NCBI RefSeq assembly: GCF_038811545.1
Contig: NZ_CP133319.1
Location: forward strand, 3,554,001 to 3,618,000
Reading direction: 5' to 3'
Length of the DNA stretch: 64,000 bases
Source of the DNA: Rhodoligotrophos sp. CJ14
Lineage (GTDB): Bacteria > Pseudomonadota > Alphaproteobacteria > Rhizobiales > Im1
In this document: piece by piece, positions 1-8,787 of the stretch
Position numbering within the stretch: position 1 is the stretch's first letter
How the letters are laid out: each line of letters starts with the position of its first letter
Notes under the pieces: generated by a model
The model's input: only the letters and a program-made list of their open reading frames with translations
Databases searched by the model: none
What the model was told of the DNA's origin: nothing
Translations under genes and position numbers: made by a program

Positions 1-57
1 CCGTGTATCAGGACAATTGTAATAACCTGAGTGATTCTGTTGCCTGGAGGGACATCG

Positions 58-744
58 ATGTCTGAAATGCCATTGCTGAGCGATCTCGATTTGGCATCTC
101 TACTGTGCAGCCGCGTCTGTCACGACATCATCTCTCCCGTCGGTGCGATCACCAATGGCCTCGAGGTTCTCGACGACGAGGATGACGAGGCCATGAAGGA
201 GATCGCGCTCGACCTTATCCGCCGCTCTGCGAAGACCGCGAGCGCCAAGCTCCAGTTCTGCCGCATGGCCTTCGGTGCATCGGGCTCGGCCGGTGCCTAC
301 CTCGATTTGACTGAGGCCGAACAGGTCGCGCGCGGCTTTATCGGCGATGAAAAGGTCAAGCTTCTCTGGGACACACCAAAGGAGACCCGTCCCAAATCAG
401 AGGTGAAGCTGCTCTTGAACCTGCTGCTTATCGCCGTATCCGGCATACCCCGCGGTGGCGAGGTGACCATAAGGATGGCGGATGACCAGTTTTCGGCCAC
501 GGCGACAGGCGAGGGTGCCAAGCTTCCGGAGAAGCCAGCTTCGCTGCTGCAGGGAGAAGTTGCGGAAGCCGATATCGATCCGCGCCTGGTGCAGGTCTAT
601 TACGCGGCGCGCGTCGCCAGAGAACTCGGCTATGCGATCGACCTTAAGCTGGAGAATTCCGCTCTAACTGTGGTCGCGCATCGTGCGGGCGGCGAAGCAT
701 CACAAGCCGACCCTGAGCACGAAGACACGGCCCGCGAGGTTTAG
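58..744 (+). CDS. chpT: Histidine phosphotransferase ChpT
   Basis: ChpT passes phosphate from the hybrid kinase CckA to CtrA and CpdR in the alphaproteobacterial cell-cycle phosphorelay. The N-terminal helix carries SRVCHDIISPVGAITNGLE with the phosphorylatable His near residue 22. The rest is a degenerate kinase-like fold without clear ATP-binding boxes, as is normal for ChpT. I start at the ATG at 58 because GGAGG lies 7 nt upstream; an in-frame GTG at 31 lacks such a site. The length of 228 aa fits the family. It converges on ctrA, its own phosphotransfer target. Confidence 0.9.
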   Translation: MSEMPLLSDLDLASLLCSRVCHDIISPVGAITNGLEVLDDEDDEAMKEIALDLIRRSAKTASAKLQFCRMAFGASGSAGAYLDLTEAEQVARGFIGDEKVKLLWDTPKETRPKSEVKLLLNLLLIAVSGIPRGGEVTIRMADDQFSATATGEGAKLPEKPASLLQGEVAEADIDPRLVQVYYAARVARELGYAIDLKLENSALTVVAHRAGGEASQADPEHEDTAREV

Positions 745-749
745 CACTA

Positions 750-773
750 CGGGAAGGCGGTAACCGCCTCCCG
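750..773. terminator. Stem-loop between convergent chpT and ctrA
   Basis: A GC-rich inverted repeat (GGGAAGGCGG, loop TAA, CCGCCTCCC) sits in the 69-bp gap between the converging stop codons. No T-run follows, so it is a weak candidate for a bidirectional terminator. Confidence 0.35.
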
Positions 774-813
774 TGGTTCGCGGAATCAGAAGGATGTCGG
801 CCTCAGCCCAAGA

Positions 814-1536
814 TTAGGCTGAAGCGCGCACGTCGTGGTTGTTGTTGCTGTTGTTGTCGTCAACGGGATCGCGCAGCACATAACCACGACCCCAGACCGT
901 TTCGATGTGGTGGCGTCCGCCGGTGGCTGCGGCAAGCTTCTTCCGCAGTTTGCAGACAAACACATCGATGATTTTCAGCTCAGGCTCGTCCATGCCGCCA
1001 TAGAGATGGTTCAGGAACATTTCCTTGGTCAGCGTGGTGCCTTTGCGCAGGCTGAGCAGCTCGAGCATCTGGTACTCTTTGCCGGTCAGGTGCACGCGCT
1101 GGGAATTCACCTCAACAGTCTTTGTGTCGAGGTTGACACGCAAGTCGCCGGTCTGAATGACGGATTGCGCGTGGCCTTTCGACCGCCGGACAACCGCATG
1201 GATGCGCGCGACCAGCTCGTCCTTGTGGAACGGCTTGGTCATATAGTCATCCGCTCCGACCCCAAGCCCGCGCACCTTGTCTTCAATGCCCGCGAGACCT
1301 GACAGAATAAGGATCGGAGTATTCACCCGGCTCACCCGCAGTGACTTGAGCACTTCATAGCCGCTCATGTCCGGCAGGTTAAGGTCCAGCAGAATAATGT
1401 CGTAATCGTACAATTTGCCGAGGTCGACACCTTCTTCGCCCAGATCGGTCGTGTACACATTGAAGCCTTCCGACTTCAACATGAGCTCGATGCTCTGCGC
1501 GGTCGCTGTATCGTCCTCGATCAGAAGGACTCTCAT
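814..1536 (-). CDS. ctrA: Cell-cycle response regulator CtrA
   Basis: CtrA is an OmpR-family master regulator that controls division, motility and, in Caulobacter, replication initiation. The receiver domain (residues 1-120) has the acidic pocket LIEDD, the phospho-acceptor Asp51 in [11 protein letters not shown], and the late Lys in [10 protein letters not shown]. The winged-helix DNA-binding domain (about 125-225) contains [14 protein letters not shown] and [10 protein letters not shown]. Its length of 240 aa is close to that of family members. GANTC methylation motifs lie at the start codon (1529-1533 and 1539-1543), and TTAA half-sites lie about 80-115 bp upstream, suggesting methylation-linked and autoregulatory control. 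Confidence 0.97.
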   Translation of the reverse strand: MRVLLIEDDTATAQSIELMLKSEGFNVYTTDLGEEGVDLGKLYDYDIILLDLNLPDMSGYEVLKSLRVSRVNTPILILSGLAGIEDKVRGLGVGADDYMTKPFHKDELVARIHAVVRRSKGHAQSVIQTGDLRVNLDTKTVEVNSQRVHLTGKEYQMLELLSLRKGTTLTKEMFLNHLYGGMDEPELKIIDVFVCKLRKKLAAATGGRHHIETVWGRGYVLRDPVDDNNSNNNHDVRASA

Positions 1537-1978
1537 TCGATTCCCCTCTCAACCTTGCCCGAGACGGGTCGACGCTTCGGAATTCAGCATTACGAAGCGT
1601 TTCTAACCTACCGGTTAACGCCGATGGTTAAATTACGGGGTAAGTGGTTAACAAAATCTAATGAGCACGGGAAAGAGTGGGTGGGTCGAAAATAATTTGC
1701 AGAAGGCATCACAAACTCCGGCCTTGCGGGGTGTGTCTTGCATGACTTGGATTAAGCCGCATTGCCTCTGTTGATCCGATCATCTCGCCAACCGTGCAGT
1801 TTACCGAGCTTTAAGTGCTACTGATCAAGATCGAGACCGACCGAGACTCTCCTCCATACGCGATTCTCGTGGGGAGATGAAGCGTTTGGGTGAGGAGCTT
1901 CAAGAAGTTTTCACCATCGGCATCGACGGCGCCGAGAGGCGCCCCGGCGAGGCCGATGGATTTGTAACGGGGTGTGAA
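1537..1978. promoter_or_regulatory. ctrA/fliJ divergent intergenic region with CtrA half-sites
   Basis: This 442-bp gap contains no convincing gene. TTAA cores occur at 1615-1618, 1628-1631 and 1648-1651. The middle one is part of ATGGTTAA, the reverse complement of the CtrA half-site TTAACCAT. GANTC sites occur at 1539-1543, 1843-1847 and 1862-1866. The spacing does not match the canonical TTAA-N7-TTAA box exactly. The gap probably holds the ctrA promoters and possibly the fliJ promoter. This is an inference from motifs. Confidence 0.5.
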
Positions 1979-2368
1979 ATGCGTTCACGTGATGGGATTG
2001 TACGACTGCAGAGGTTTCGGGTGGAGGAGAAGCGGATGCAGGCGGCAGACCTCGAAATGATGATCGCTGAATTCGAAAGAAAGCAGCTTGATCTGGCTCA
2101 GCAGATCAAGGCCGAGGAAGAGCGGACCGGCGTCAGCGATCCCACGCATTTCAATTATCCCACAGCGGCGCGGGCGGCGATCGCCCGACGCGAGAATCTC
2201 AATAAATCGATTGAAGATCTCCGTGGCCAGCTGGAGGAGGCGAAGGCAAATCTCGATCATGAGCTCGCAGAGTTGCGTAAGCTCGAAATCCTCCTCGAGA
2301 AGGACGGCGACATGCGTCGCCAGCATGCCTCCCGTGAGGATGGCAGAAGGGTAGAGGCGCGGCGATAG
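1979..2368 (+). CDS. fliJ: Flagellar export protein FliJ
   Basis: FliJ is a small coiled-coil subunit of the flagellar type III export ATPase complex. The 129-aa product is almost entirely charged heptad-like helix (EEKRMQAADLEMMIAEFERK, then two further coils) with the central DPTHFNYPTAARAAIARRENL segment that I associate with the alphaproteobacterial FliJ found beside ctrA. I chose the ATG at 1979, since the upstream in-frame extension from 1877 is not FliJ-like. fliI is not in the window. Position divergent from ctrA fits the known control of flagellar genes by CtrA. Confidence 0.75.
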   Translation: MRSRDGIVRLQRFRVEEKRMQAADLEMMIAEFERKQLDLAQQIKAEEERTGVSDPTHFNYPTAARAAIARRENLNKSIEDLRGQLEEAKANLDHELAELRKLEILLEKDGDMRRQHASREDGRRVEARR

Positions 2369-2408
2369 CGCGGCGTCGGCTTCCCACCAAAGCCCCCGCG
2401 CCTTGTCG

Positions 2409-3164
2409 CTACTCGGGCTTCATTCGATAAATTGCCATACGATCGTAAAACGGACGCGCCTGATCGACGATCCGCTTTAGCGCGTCACTGAGAATGGGCT
2501 GACCCGCCGGTGGCGGTTCAAACCCGGTCGAAGCCTCGACCGCCCCATACCAATGCCGCGCCCAGATCCCATCGGATGCCCTCCGGCCAGCGGGCCATGC
2601 CAGCATCGCCTCGTCAAACGGGATCTGGCAGGCTTCACAGAGCAATTGCAGCATTCGGCGCGGTGTTGCGAGAATGTCGTCGGCATCGACGACCGGCGGC
2701 GCCTTTCCGAGAGCATCGGCCACTTGATCGAAGATCTCCACCTGCTCCTGGAAGCCAAGATCCTCAAGCGAGATCGTGTCGCGCTTCTTGGCATAGCTCG
2801 CCGCGACCCGCTCGGGCGAACGGATCAGGAAGACATTGGTGAGCCGGGGGATCCACGACCGATCCTGGCCGGGAAGCATGTGGTGAGTCATCTGCTTCTG
2901 ATAGAACACCCGCGACCCCGGCAGGGGCGCAAACAGGCTGTCCACCACCTTCCGCCAATCGACCTCTCCATCCGCGATGATCTCCTCGCGCATGGGATGG
3001 TTTCGGCCGGAAAGGCGAAGGAAGGCCGCGTAGAAGGGCTCATCCACGACCACGCAGTCCGGCCGGTTCTCGAACGCCCTCATCATGGCGGTGGAAATGT
3101 TCCGCGGGCCGGACCACATGGCGATGCGCACGGGATCCCCGTCATTCTCGCGCAGCGCGTTCAT
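2409..3164 (-). CDS. Sulfotransferase-like P-loop protein
   Basis: This 251-aa protein has RIAMWSGPRNISTAMMRAFE at the N terminus, matching the 5'-phosphosulfate-binding loop of sulfotransferase-like NTPase folds. VVDEPFYAAFL follows, and later VFLIRSPERVAASYAKKRDT resembles the 3'-phosphate-binding region. Proteins of this kind are often encoded next to class IV aminotransferases; the substrate is unknown. The start ATG overlaps the stop of the upstream aminotransferase by 4 nt (ATGA), implying translational coupling. A longer in-frame extension to 3440 lies wholly inside the aminotransferase gene and is not used. Confidence 0.7.
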   Translation of the reverse strand: MNALRENDGDPVRIAMWSGPRNISTAMMRAFENRPDCVVVDEPFYAAFLRLSGRNHPMREEIIADGEVDWRKVVDSLFAPLPGSRVFYQKQMTHHMLPGQDRSWIPRLTNVFLIRSPERVAASYAKKRDTISLEDLGFQEQVEIFDQVADALGKAPPVVDADDILATPRRMLQLLCEACQIPFDEAMLAWPAGRRASDGIWARHWYGAVEASTGFEPPPAGQPILSDALKRIVDQARPFYDRMAIYRMKPE

Positions 3165-4102
3165 GGCCGGACCGCTTCCCGCGCACAGAGCGCCTTGTAG
3201 AGCGACTGAAGCTTCTGAACCATCGGGCCCGGCCCCCTCCATTCCGTGGGTGGTGCGAGCGGATGGCCGAGCCGTCGTCCATCGATCTCTCGCACGGGAA
3301 CCACCCCGGCAAAGGTACCGGTCACGAACGCCTCTTCGGAACCATAGACATCGGTCAGGCTGAACCGGCGTTCGAAGACGGGTATCCCGTTCTCCTGGCA
3401 GAGGCGAATGATGTTGCCGCGCGTGATCCCGGGAATGCAATAATCCCCCGTCGAGGTCCAGACCTCGCCGCGCCTGACGATAAAGAAATGGGTCGAATTG
3501 CAGGTCGCGACGAAGCCGTGCGGATCAAGCATCAGAGCCTCGTCCGCTCCCGCTTTCGTTGCTTGAATGCAGGCGGTGATGCAATTCAGCTTCGAATGCG
3601 AATTCAGCTTCTGATCCTGCACGTCGGGAGCGCCACGATGAACATGCACCGTGAACAGGCGCATCCCCCGCTCCAGCACCTCCGGCTTCGGGGTCTTGTA
3701 TTCGGGAATGATGACGATCGTGGCTGGCCCGATTGTCACGCGGGGGTCTTGATACGGCGTTGCCTTGATGCCCCGGGTCACCATGAGGCGGATGTGAACT
3801 CCATCCTCCATGCCATTCGCATCAACACACTCGAATATCCGATCCGTGAGTTCTTTCGGGGTGAGACCGATATCGAGGTCAATGGCGCGGGCGCCCTCAT
3901 AGAGCCGCTCGAGATGGGCCGTGAGGAACGGGATCGCACCTGCATGAAGCCGCAGGCCTTCCCAGACGCCATCCCCAAGAATGAAGCCGGAATCGAACAC
4001 CGAGACCACGGCCTGATGTCGGGGCACCAGAGCGCCATTGACTGAGATCAGGATCTCGGCATTGCGGGGATCATCGATATATTCGTGGCTGCCCTTGCCC
4101 AT
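3161..4102 (-). CDS. Class IV aminotransferase (branched-chain/D-amino-acid type)
   Basis: This is a fold-type IV PLP enzyme, related to IlvE and D-alanine aminotransferase, that moves amino groups between amino acids and 2-oxo acids. Visible motifs are SVFDSGFILGDGVWEGLR near the N terminus, the PLP-lysine region KLNSHSKLNCITA, and EALMLDPHGFVATCNSTHFF with CIPGITRGNII toward the C terminus. I prefer the ATG at 4102, preceded by AGGGAG, to the GTG at 4123. It is coupled to the downstream sulfotransferase-like gene. The exact substrate cannot be read from sequence. Confidence 0.85.
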   Translation of the reverse strand: MGKGSHEYIDDPRNAEILISVNGALVPRHQAVVSVFDSGFILGDGVWEGLRLHAGAIPFLTAHLERLYEGARAIDLDIGLTPKELTDRIFECVDANGMEDGVHIRLMVTRGIKATPYQDPRVTIGPATIVIIPEYKTPKPEVLERGMRLFTVHVHRGAPDVQDQKLNSHSKLNCITACIQATKAGADEALMLDPHGFVATCNSTHFFIVRRGEVWTSTGDYCIPGITRGNIIRLCQENGIPVFERRFSLTDVYGSEEAFVTGTFAGVVPVREIDGRRLGHPLAPPTEWRGPGPMVQKLQSLYKALCAREAVRP

Positions 4103-4209
4103 TCCCTTGCGCTCCCTGTTCACACAATAGGGTTAGCCAAAGGCAAGGGTCATTGTCTATGGACTGTAGGTGAGCGGCCACGTGACTGCGCTTGAGCCCT
4201 GACCTCTTG

Positions 4210-4485
4210 TCAGCCTCGATATTGTTGAATGCGCGTCGCGCGTAGGCCTGGAAGACCGTGCCGGTCGATGGAGCGCTGCCAGCTCAGGAACTCTTCAACG
4301 GTGAGGCGATAGCGATTGCAGGCGTCCTCGATGCTGAGCAGTCCCCCACGCACTGCAGCCACGACCTCCGCCTTGCGCCGTATGACCCACCGCCGCGTGT
4401 TCGGCGGCGGCAGATCCGCGACTGTAAGGGGGCTGCCATCGGGTCCGATCACATAGCTGACCCGCGAACGCATAGGACTTACCAT
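4210..4485 (-). CDS. sciP: CtrA inhibitory protein SciP (DUF1153)
   Basis: SciP is a small helix-turn-helix protein that binds CtrA and blocks its activation of target promoters in Caulobacter. The 91-aa product has the family hallmarks YVIGPDGSPLTVADLPPPNT, RRWVIRRKAEVVAAVRGGLL and an HTH (SIEDACNRYRLTVEEFLSWQ). An internal Met at codon 5 could also be the start. It lies about 2.7 kb from ctrA, so three members of the CtrA circuit sit within 4.5 kb. Confidence 0.88.
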   Translation of the reverse strand: MVSPMRSRVSYVIGPDGSPLTVADLPPPNTRRWVIRRKAEVVAAVRGGLLSIEDACNRYRLTVEEFLSWQRSIDRHGLPGLRATRIQQYRG

Positions 4486-4817
4486 CTACCCGATACCTGT
4501 ACTCACACAACCAAGAGAGGGCTAACTGGACTAGCGGTCGCCATCCCTCTGTACAGGAACGGTAAATCCCTCCGTTTAAGAAACCGCTAAAGATCGGCAA
4601 ACAATTCGCAAACACATTTCGGAATCTGTCTCAATCCTGAACGTCTGCCGAATATCTTGCCGTCATTTTCGCGATTTCTGTTAAGATCTCGGAAACCATA
4701 CGGCCAATGAGGCACGGTGAGGCCTGTCGGATTCTCGATCGGATGGAGGTTGCGGCGCCGGCTTCGGACCGCCATATTCCGGCTATTTGCGTTCACCCTA
4801 GTTAACCGGACCGTAGA
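4486..4817. promoter_or_regulatory. sciP/mnmA divergent intergenic region
   Basis: This 332-bp gap has no convincing gene; short open frames here have atypical composition. GANTC motifs occur as GAATC at 4621 and GATTC at 4733, and a TTAACC half-site lies just upstream of mnmA (about 4801-4806). It probably holds the divergent promoters, with sciP likely under CtrA/CcrM-type control as in Caulobacter. Confidence 0.4.
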
Positions 4818-6050
4818 ATGGCGGATGCGTCACTGATCGAACGTGCTTGTGCCGTCGCGGCAGCGGGCCTGGATGTCCAAACTGCTGTGGCTGGCGCACG
4901 GATCGTGGTCGCCATGTCCGGCGGAGTGGACAGCTCGGTGGTCGCGGCCCTGGCGAAGCATCTCGGCTTTGAGGTGATCGGCATCACCCTCCAGCTATAT
5001 GATCATGGCGCCGCGGTGGAAAAGGCACGCAGCTGCTGTGCCGGTCGCGATATTCACGACGCCCGTTCAGTCGCCGAGCGGTTGGGCATTCCGCATTACG
5101 TTCTGGATTATGAAGCACGCTTCCGGGCCAGCGTCATGGATGAGTTCGCCGACAGCTACATGGCTGGGGAGACGCCGGTTCCCTGCATCCGCTGCAACCA
5201 GCAGGTAAAGTTTACGGACCTGTTGGGCTTTGCCCGCGACCTCGGCGCCGAGGCCCTGGCCACCGGCCACTATATTGCGAGTGCTGCCCGCGCCGACGGC
5301 TCCGGCCATCGCGATATGTATATGGCGGCTGATGGCGATCGCGATCAGAGCTATTTCCTGTTCACGACCACCCAGGCACAGCTTGATTTCTTACGTTTCC
5401 CCTTGGGCGGCTTGCGCAAGCCTGAGGTCAGAGCATTGGCGGAATATTTCGGTCTTTCCGTCGCTGACAAGCCCGACAGCCAGGATATTTGCTTCGTTCC
5501 CAATGGCAGTTACGTGTCGGTGATCGAGCGTCTGAGGCCCGATGCGCTGCAGCCTGGCGACATTGTGCATGTTGACGGACGTGTGCTCGGACGCCATCAG
5601 GGCATCGTAAATTATACGATTGGACAGCGTCGAGGATTGAACATCTCTAGCGGAGAGCCGCTCTATGTCGTAACTCTCGATCGGTCGGCGCACAAAGTCG
5701 TGGTCGGCCCCCGGGAGATGCTGGCCCGTAACCGGTTGATTCTACGGGATGTGAACTGGCTCGGAGACGAATCACTGATGGCGGCCTGTGCTGCGGAGCG
5801 TCCACTTCTCGTCCGGATTCGCTCGACACGGCCCCCGGTGCCGGCATGGTTGCAGGCGCGCGATGGGCAAATAGAGGTTGGTTTGGTGCAGGACGAATTT
5901 GGGGTATCACCCGGTCAGGCTTGTGTCTTTTACCAGCCGGGCACTTCGACCACCCGTGTTTTGGGTGGCGGATGGATCGAAGCAGCCCGTAAGGAAATTG
6001 TAGACAAGAGCGCCGAGTCGGGTCGATCTCGGCAAAGCGAGCCTGCGTGA
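4818..6050 (+). CDS. mnmA: tRNA 2-thiouridylase MnmA
   Basis: MnmA thiolates U34 of tRNA-Lys, -Glu and -Gln using ATP and relayed sulfur. The PP-loop [20 protein letters not shown] is present near residue 35. The first catalytic Cys lies in [14 protein letters not shown] and the second in [13 protein letters not shown], with ATGHYI and the conserved DQSYFLF between them. At 410 aa it is somewhat longer than many MnmA proteins because of an N-terminal leader. Its stop codon overlaps the next gene's possible GTG start. Confidence 0.95.
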   Translation: MADASLIERACAVAAAGLDVQTAVAGARIVVAMSGGVDSSVVAALAKHLGFEVIGITLQLYDHGAAVEKARSCCAGRDIHDARSVAERLGIPHYVLDYEARFRASVMDEFADSYMAGETPVPCIRCNQQVKFTDLLGFARDLGAEALATGHYIASAARADGSGHRDMYMAADGDRDQSYFLFTTTQAQLDFLRFPLGGLRKPEVRALAEYFGLSVADKPDSQDICFVPNGSYVSVIERLRPDALQPGDIVHVDGRVLGRHQGIVNYTIGQRRGLNISSGEPLYVVTLDRSAHKVVVGPREMLARNRLILRDVNWLGDESLMAACAAERPLLVRIRSTRPPVPAWLQARDGQIEVGLVQDEFGVSPGQACVFYQPGTSTTRVLGGGWIEAARKEIVDKSAESGRSRQSEPA

Positions 6051-6823
6051 AGGACGCCGTTATTCGGGTTCGGAGCGGTGAAAGGAAGGAGCAGCCTTTG
6101 GTCGCGAACAAGTTGGTCGACATGAAGGAGGACGCGGTCCGCCGTGCTTATGCGCGCTGGGCACCGGTCTACGATATGACCTTCGGTTTGATAGCGGATT
6201 ATGGCCGCGCCCGGACCGTTGATGCGATCAACCGACGAAGCGGCAGAGTGCTTGAGGTGGGCGTCGGCACGGGGATTTCACTGCCCCGCTATAAGCGCGA
6301 TCTGAAGATCACCGGTGTCGATCTCTCTCCGGAAATGCTCGCCCGAGCCCGCAGCCGGGTTGAGGAGAAAGGCCTCGACAATGTTGAGGCGCTCCGCGAG
6401 ATGGATGCAGCCGAGCTTGATTTCGAGGATGGGGCCTTCGACATCGTCGTCGCCATGTATGTGATGACGGTAGTGCCCGATCCGGAGAAGGTGATGCGCG
6501 AGCTCTCGCGGGTCTGCAAGCCGGGTGGCGAGGTGATCATTGTCAACCACTTCAGCCAGGATCACGGGTTGCGCGGCCATTTGGAGCGCGGAATGGCCCG
6601 CTTCGCCGAGGCGCTGGGTTGGCGGCCGGAATTTCCCCTGGATGCGATTTTGGTTTGTGACGATCTGCGGCTGGTGGCTGAGCGGCCGCTGCAGCCGCTT
6701 GGCCTGTTCACGATGCTGCGCTTCACCAAGACCGAGCCGGGCGCAGGCATGGTGATGCCCAAGCCCGGCATGAACAGCGTGACCGCCACCGGCAGGGTCC
6801 AGGTCCGTGACGTGCCGGCCTGA
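6047..6823 (+). CDS. pmtA: Class I SAM methyltransferase, probable phosphatidylethanolamine N-methyltransferase
   Basis: The product resembles the Rhodobacter-type PmtA that methylates phosphatidylethanolamine toward phosphatidylcholine at the membrane. It has [14 protein letters not shown], the SAM motif [41 protein letters not shown] and [15 protein letters not shown], then LGWRPEFP near the C terminus. The start is uncertain: GTG at 6047 overlaps the mnmA stop, while a TTG near 6098 or the ATG at 6121 would give an N terminus closer to the family, and AAGGAG lies just before the TTG. It is probably co-transcribed with mnmA. Confidence 0.75.
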   Translation: MKDAVIRVRSGERKEQPLVANKLVDMKEDAVRRAYARWAPVYDMTFGLIADYGRARTVDAINRRSGRVLEVGVGTGISLPRYKRDLKITGVDLSPEMLARARSRVEEKGLDNVEALREMDAAELDFEDGAFDIVVAMYVMTVVPDPEKVMRELSRVCKPGGEVIIVNHFSQDHGLRGHLERGMARFAEALGWRPEFPLDAILVCDDLRLVAERPLQPLGLFTMLRFTKTEPGAGMVMPKPGMNSVTATGRVQVRDVPA

Positions 6824-6894
6824 ACAGGAGAGCAGGCGAGGGAACGGCAGAACGAACCACCTCTCTTTGCCCACATCTCACGCGTCAGCTTGTC

Positions 6895-6924
6895 TTGACT
6901 TGTAAGACACGACCCTCTTATATC
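6895..6924 (+). promoter_or_regulatory. Promoter of the tRNA-Met gene
   Basis: TTGACT (6895-6900), an 18-bp spacer and TATATC (6919-6924) form a near-consensus sigma-70 promoter 50 bp before the mature tRNA 5' end. Confidence 0.6.
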
Positions 6925-6973
6925 CACCGCGCGCAGTGACACTGATCGGCCCCTTGGGACCGGTCTATACGAA

Positions 6974-7050
6974 GGCGGAGTAGCTCAGCTGGTTAGAGCA
7001 GCGGAATCATAATCCGCGTGTCGGGGGTTCAAGTCCCTCCTCCGCTACCA
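6974..7050 (+). tRNA. tRNA-Met (CAT)
   Basis: This is a complete 77-nt cloverleaf. The acceptor stem GGCGGAG pairs with CTCCGCT, with a G-U first pair. It has TAGCTCAGCTGGTTAGAGC in the D arm, anticodon stem-loop GCGGAATCATAATCCGC with anticodon CAT, T-arm GGGGGTTCAAGTCCCT, and an encoded CCA. It reads as elongator tRNA-Met; tRNA-Ile2 also has a CAT gene anticodon and cannot be formally excluded. The last 14 nt are part of the 29-bp repeat and belong to the attachment site, so integration left the tRNA intact. Confidence 0.93.
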
Positions 7051-8639
7051 CCTGCCTCCCCGCAAACTCGCGCTGTGGGGAACACATCATGACCGAGCAG
7101 TTGGCTTAAGCGTCCTTTGACCAGGATGTGGACGGGTTCGCCCGCCTTCGCCGGATTGATAGTCACTGACTCCACAAGTCGCCGGAATGCTTCAACGGCG
7201 CGGGTATCACCATCATTGAATGCTGCCGTGAGCCCTGCAGCCACAGCTTGAATGTCGCGCTGGTATTGCTGAACCAGACCAGGATGGAGCGACACAACCC
7301 GGTCGTCATCGTCCGATGCCGCCAAGTCCGCCTGGAGACGTTCCTTCTCGGTCTCAAGATCGTTAAGTCGCGCGGCGATGGTAGAGACTTTGACAGCCCC
7401 TTCGGCGATCGCGTCAACGATCCGTTCGAGTTGGCGCGTAACCTCGCCTAACCGGCGCTCGGTTTTATCGCGCTGTTTGCGAGCTGACGCACTCAGCCTG
7501 CGCATCTCCTCATTGTAGACACGCACATACTCTGCGAGCCCTTCCGGATCCTGCATCTTGTCAGCGAGGCCGGCGATCACGGTCGCCTGGATGTTGTCGA
7601 GATAGTATCTGCGGGTATTCGAGCAAGACCGGCTCTCCGCATAGCGGGAGCAGATAATGCGGACGCGCCCGTGATTCTTGTCGTGGACACGCATGCCGGA
7701 CCCACATGCACCACATCTTAGGAGCCCGGAAAGCAAGTGACGTGGCTTCTGCCTCTTTGCTGGAGCCATGTGAGTCCGATCAAGTTTACGCGCCCGCGCC
7801 GCGTCGAACGTCTCCTGATCCACAATTCGCAGATGCGGGACATCGGTGACAAGCCATTCGCTTTCTGGGTTCGGCCGGGAGATCCGCTTCCCCGTATCGG
7901 GATCTTTGACCATCCGGACCCGATTCCACACAAGACGACCGGCATATATGTCGTTGAGCAGGATACCGTGCCCGCGCGCCATGTTGCCGTTTATTGTGCT
8001 GGCGTTCCATCGGGCACCGCGTGGTGGCGGGACGCCTTCACTGTTTAGGCGGCCGGCGATGACCCTTGGGGTCGATCCTGCTACATATTCAGCGAAGATC
8101 CGGCGCACAACTGCGGCTTCAGAGTCGTCGATTGCGAGTTCACCTGGTTTGCCGGGGACAGGTTTATACCCGTATGCCTTCCCGCCGGCGTGCCGACCTT
8201 CTCTGACAACGCCGGTCTGACCGCGGCGCACCTTATGGGCCAGATCGGACAGGAACAGAGCGCCGACCAGCCCTCTGACCCCGATCTGAATTGCGTCGGC
8301 TGTGCCCTCATGGACAGCGACAACTTCCACTCCCAAAAACCGGAGTCGCTTCCAAATTCCAGCGAGGTCTTCCTGATCACGTGACAGTCGATCCAGGGCC
8401 TCGACTAGAACGACAGTGAACAGACCGGATCTGGCGTCTTGCATTAAGCGCTCGAGGCCGTCGCGGCCGAGCACAGAGGCACCCGATCTGGCCCGGTCGA
8501 CATACTCTCCGGCGACAGGAATCCCGTTTTTTTCGCAGTAGGTCCTACACAGGGCGAGTTGATCATCGATCGAGCGGTCCTTTTGGAGATCGCTCGAGAA
8601 GCGGGCGTAGAGCGCGGCAGTTTTAATTTTCATCGCCAT
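7029..8639 (-). CDS. Large serine recombinase (element integrase)
   Basis: This is a 536-aa large serine integrase. The resolvase domain has the catalytic motif YARFSSD with Ser15, then DRARSGASVLGRDGLERLM and VEALDRLSRDQEDLAGIWK. A recombinase domain follows (PRVIAGRLNSEGVPPPRGARW), a zinc ribbon (LLRCGACGSGMRV ... CSRYAESRSC) and a long coiled coil (about 390-450). The start is ATG 8639 or 8633; both overlap the end of a 54-aa upstream gene. It is the last gene of the leftward operon. Its stop codon (7029-7031) lies inside the tRNA-Met T-loop, so the final codons come from the attachment site and would change on excision. Confidence 0.92.
   Translation of the reverse strand: MAMKIKTAALYARFSSDLQKDRSIDDQLALCRTYCEKNGIPVAGEYVDRARSGASVLGRDGLERLMQDARSGLFTVVLVEALDRLSRDQEDLAGIWKRLRFLGVEVVAVHEGTADAIQIGVRGLVGALFLSDLAHKVRRGQTGVVREGRHAGGKAYGYKPVPGKPGELAIDDSEAAVVRRIFAEYVAGSTPRVIAGRLNSEGVPPPRGARWNASTINGNMARGHGILLNDIYAGRLVWNRVRMVKDPDTGKRISRPNPESEWLVTDVPHLRIVDQETFDAARARKLDRTHMAPAKRQKPRHLLSGLLRCGACGSGMRVHDKNHGRVRIICSRYAESRSCSNTRRYYLDNIQATVIAGLADKMQDPEGLAEYVRVYNEEMRRLSASARKQRDKTERRLGEVTRQLERIVDAIAEGAVKVSTIAARLNDLETEKERLQADLAASDDDDRVVSLHPGLVQQYQRDIQAVAAGLTAAFNDGDTRAVEAFRRLVESVTINPAKAGEPVHILVKGRLSQLLGHDVFPTARVCGEAGGSGGGT
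7037..7065 (+). repeat. attL: left copy of the 29-bp direct repeat
   Basis: Identical to 57696-57724. It covers tRNA-Met positions 64-77 plus 15 bp beyond the CCA. Mismatches begin immediately on both sides (7036 versus 57695, and 7066 versus 57725). The recombinase coding sequence reads through this copy on the minus strand. Confidence 0.9.
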
Positions 8640-8787
8640 GTACAAGGACAGGTGCGCCCGTTGGCTTTCGGGCCTGTGCCGCGAGATAATCGCGTTTTGC
8701 TGCCTGTCGCGCAAGCGCCCGGATCAGCTCGAGGATGTCCGGATCCATCCCAGCCCCGGCGGGTGTTATGCCGGGCGCTTTCCTCAT
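8623..8787 (-). CDS. Small 54-aa phage protein between ssb and recombinase
   Basis: The short frame begins at ATG 8787, which overlaps the ssb stop codon by one base (TGATG), and ends 17 nt inside the recombinase start. The product begins [18 protein letters not shown] and contains ELIRALARQAAKRDYLAAQ, a single charged helix. Tight coupling on both sides and a clean frame argue that it is real. I do not recognise a function; a recombination accessory role is only a positional guess. Confidence 0.55.
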   Translation of the reverse strand: MRKAPGITPAGAGMDPDILELIRALARQAAKRDYLAAQARKPTGAPVLVHGDEN

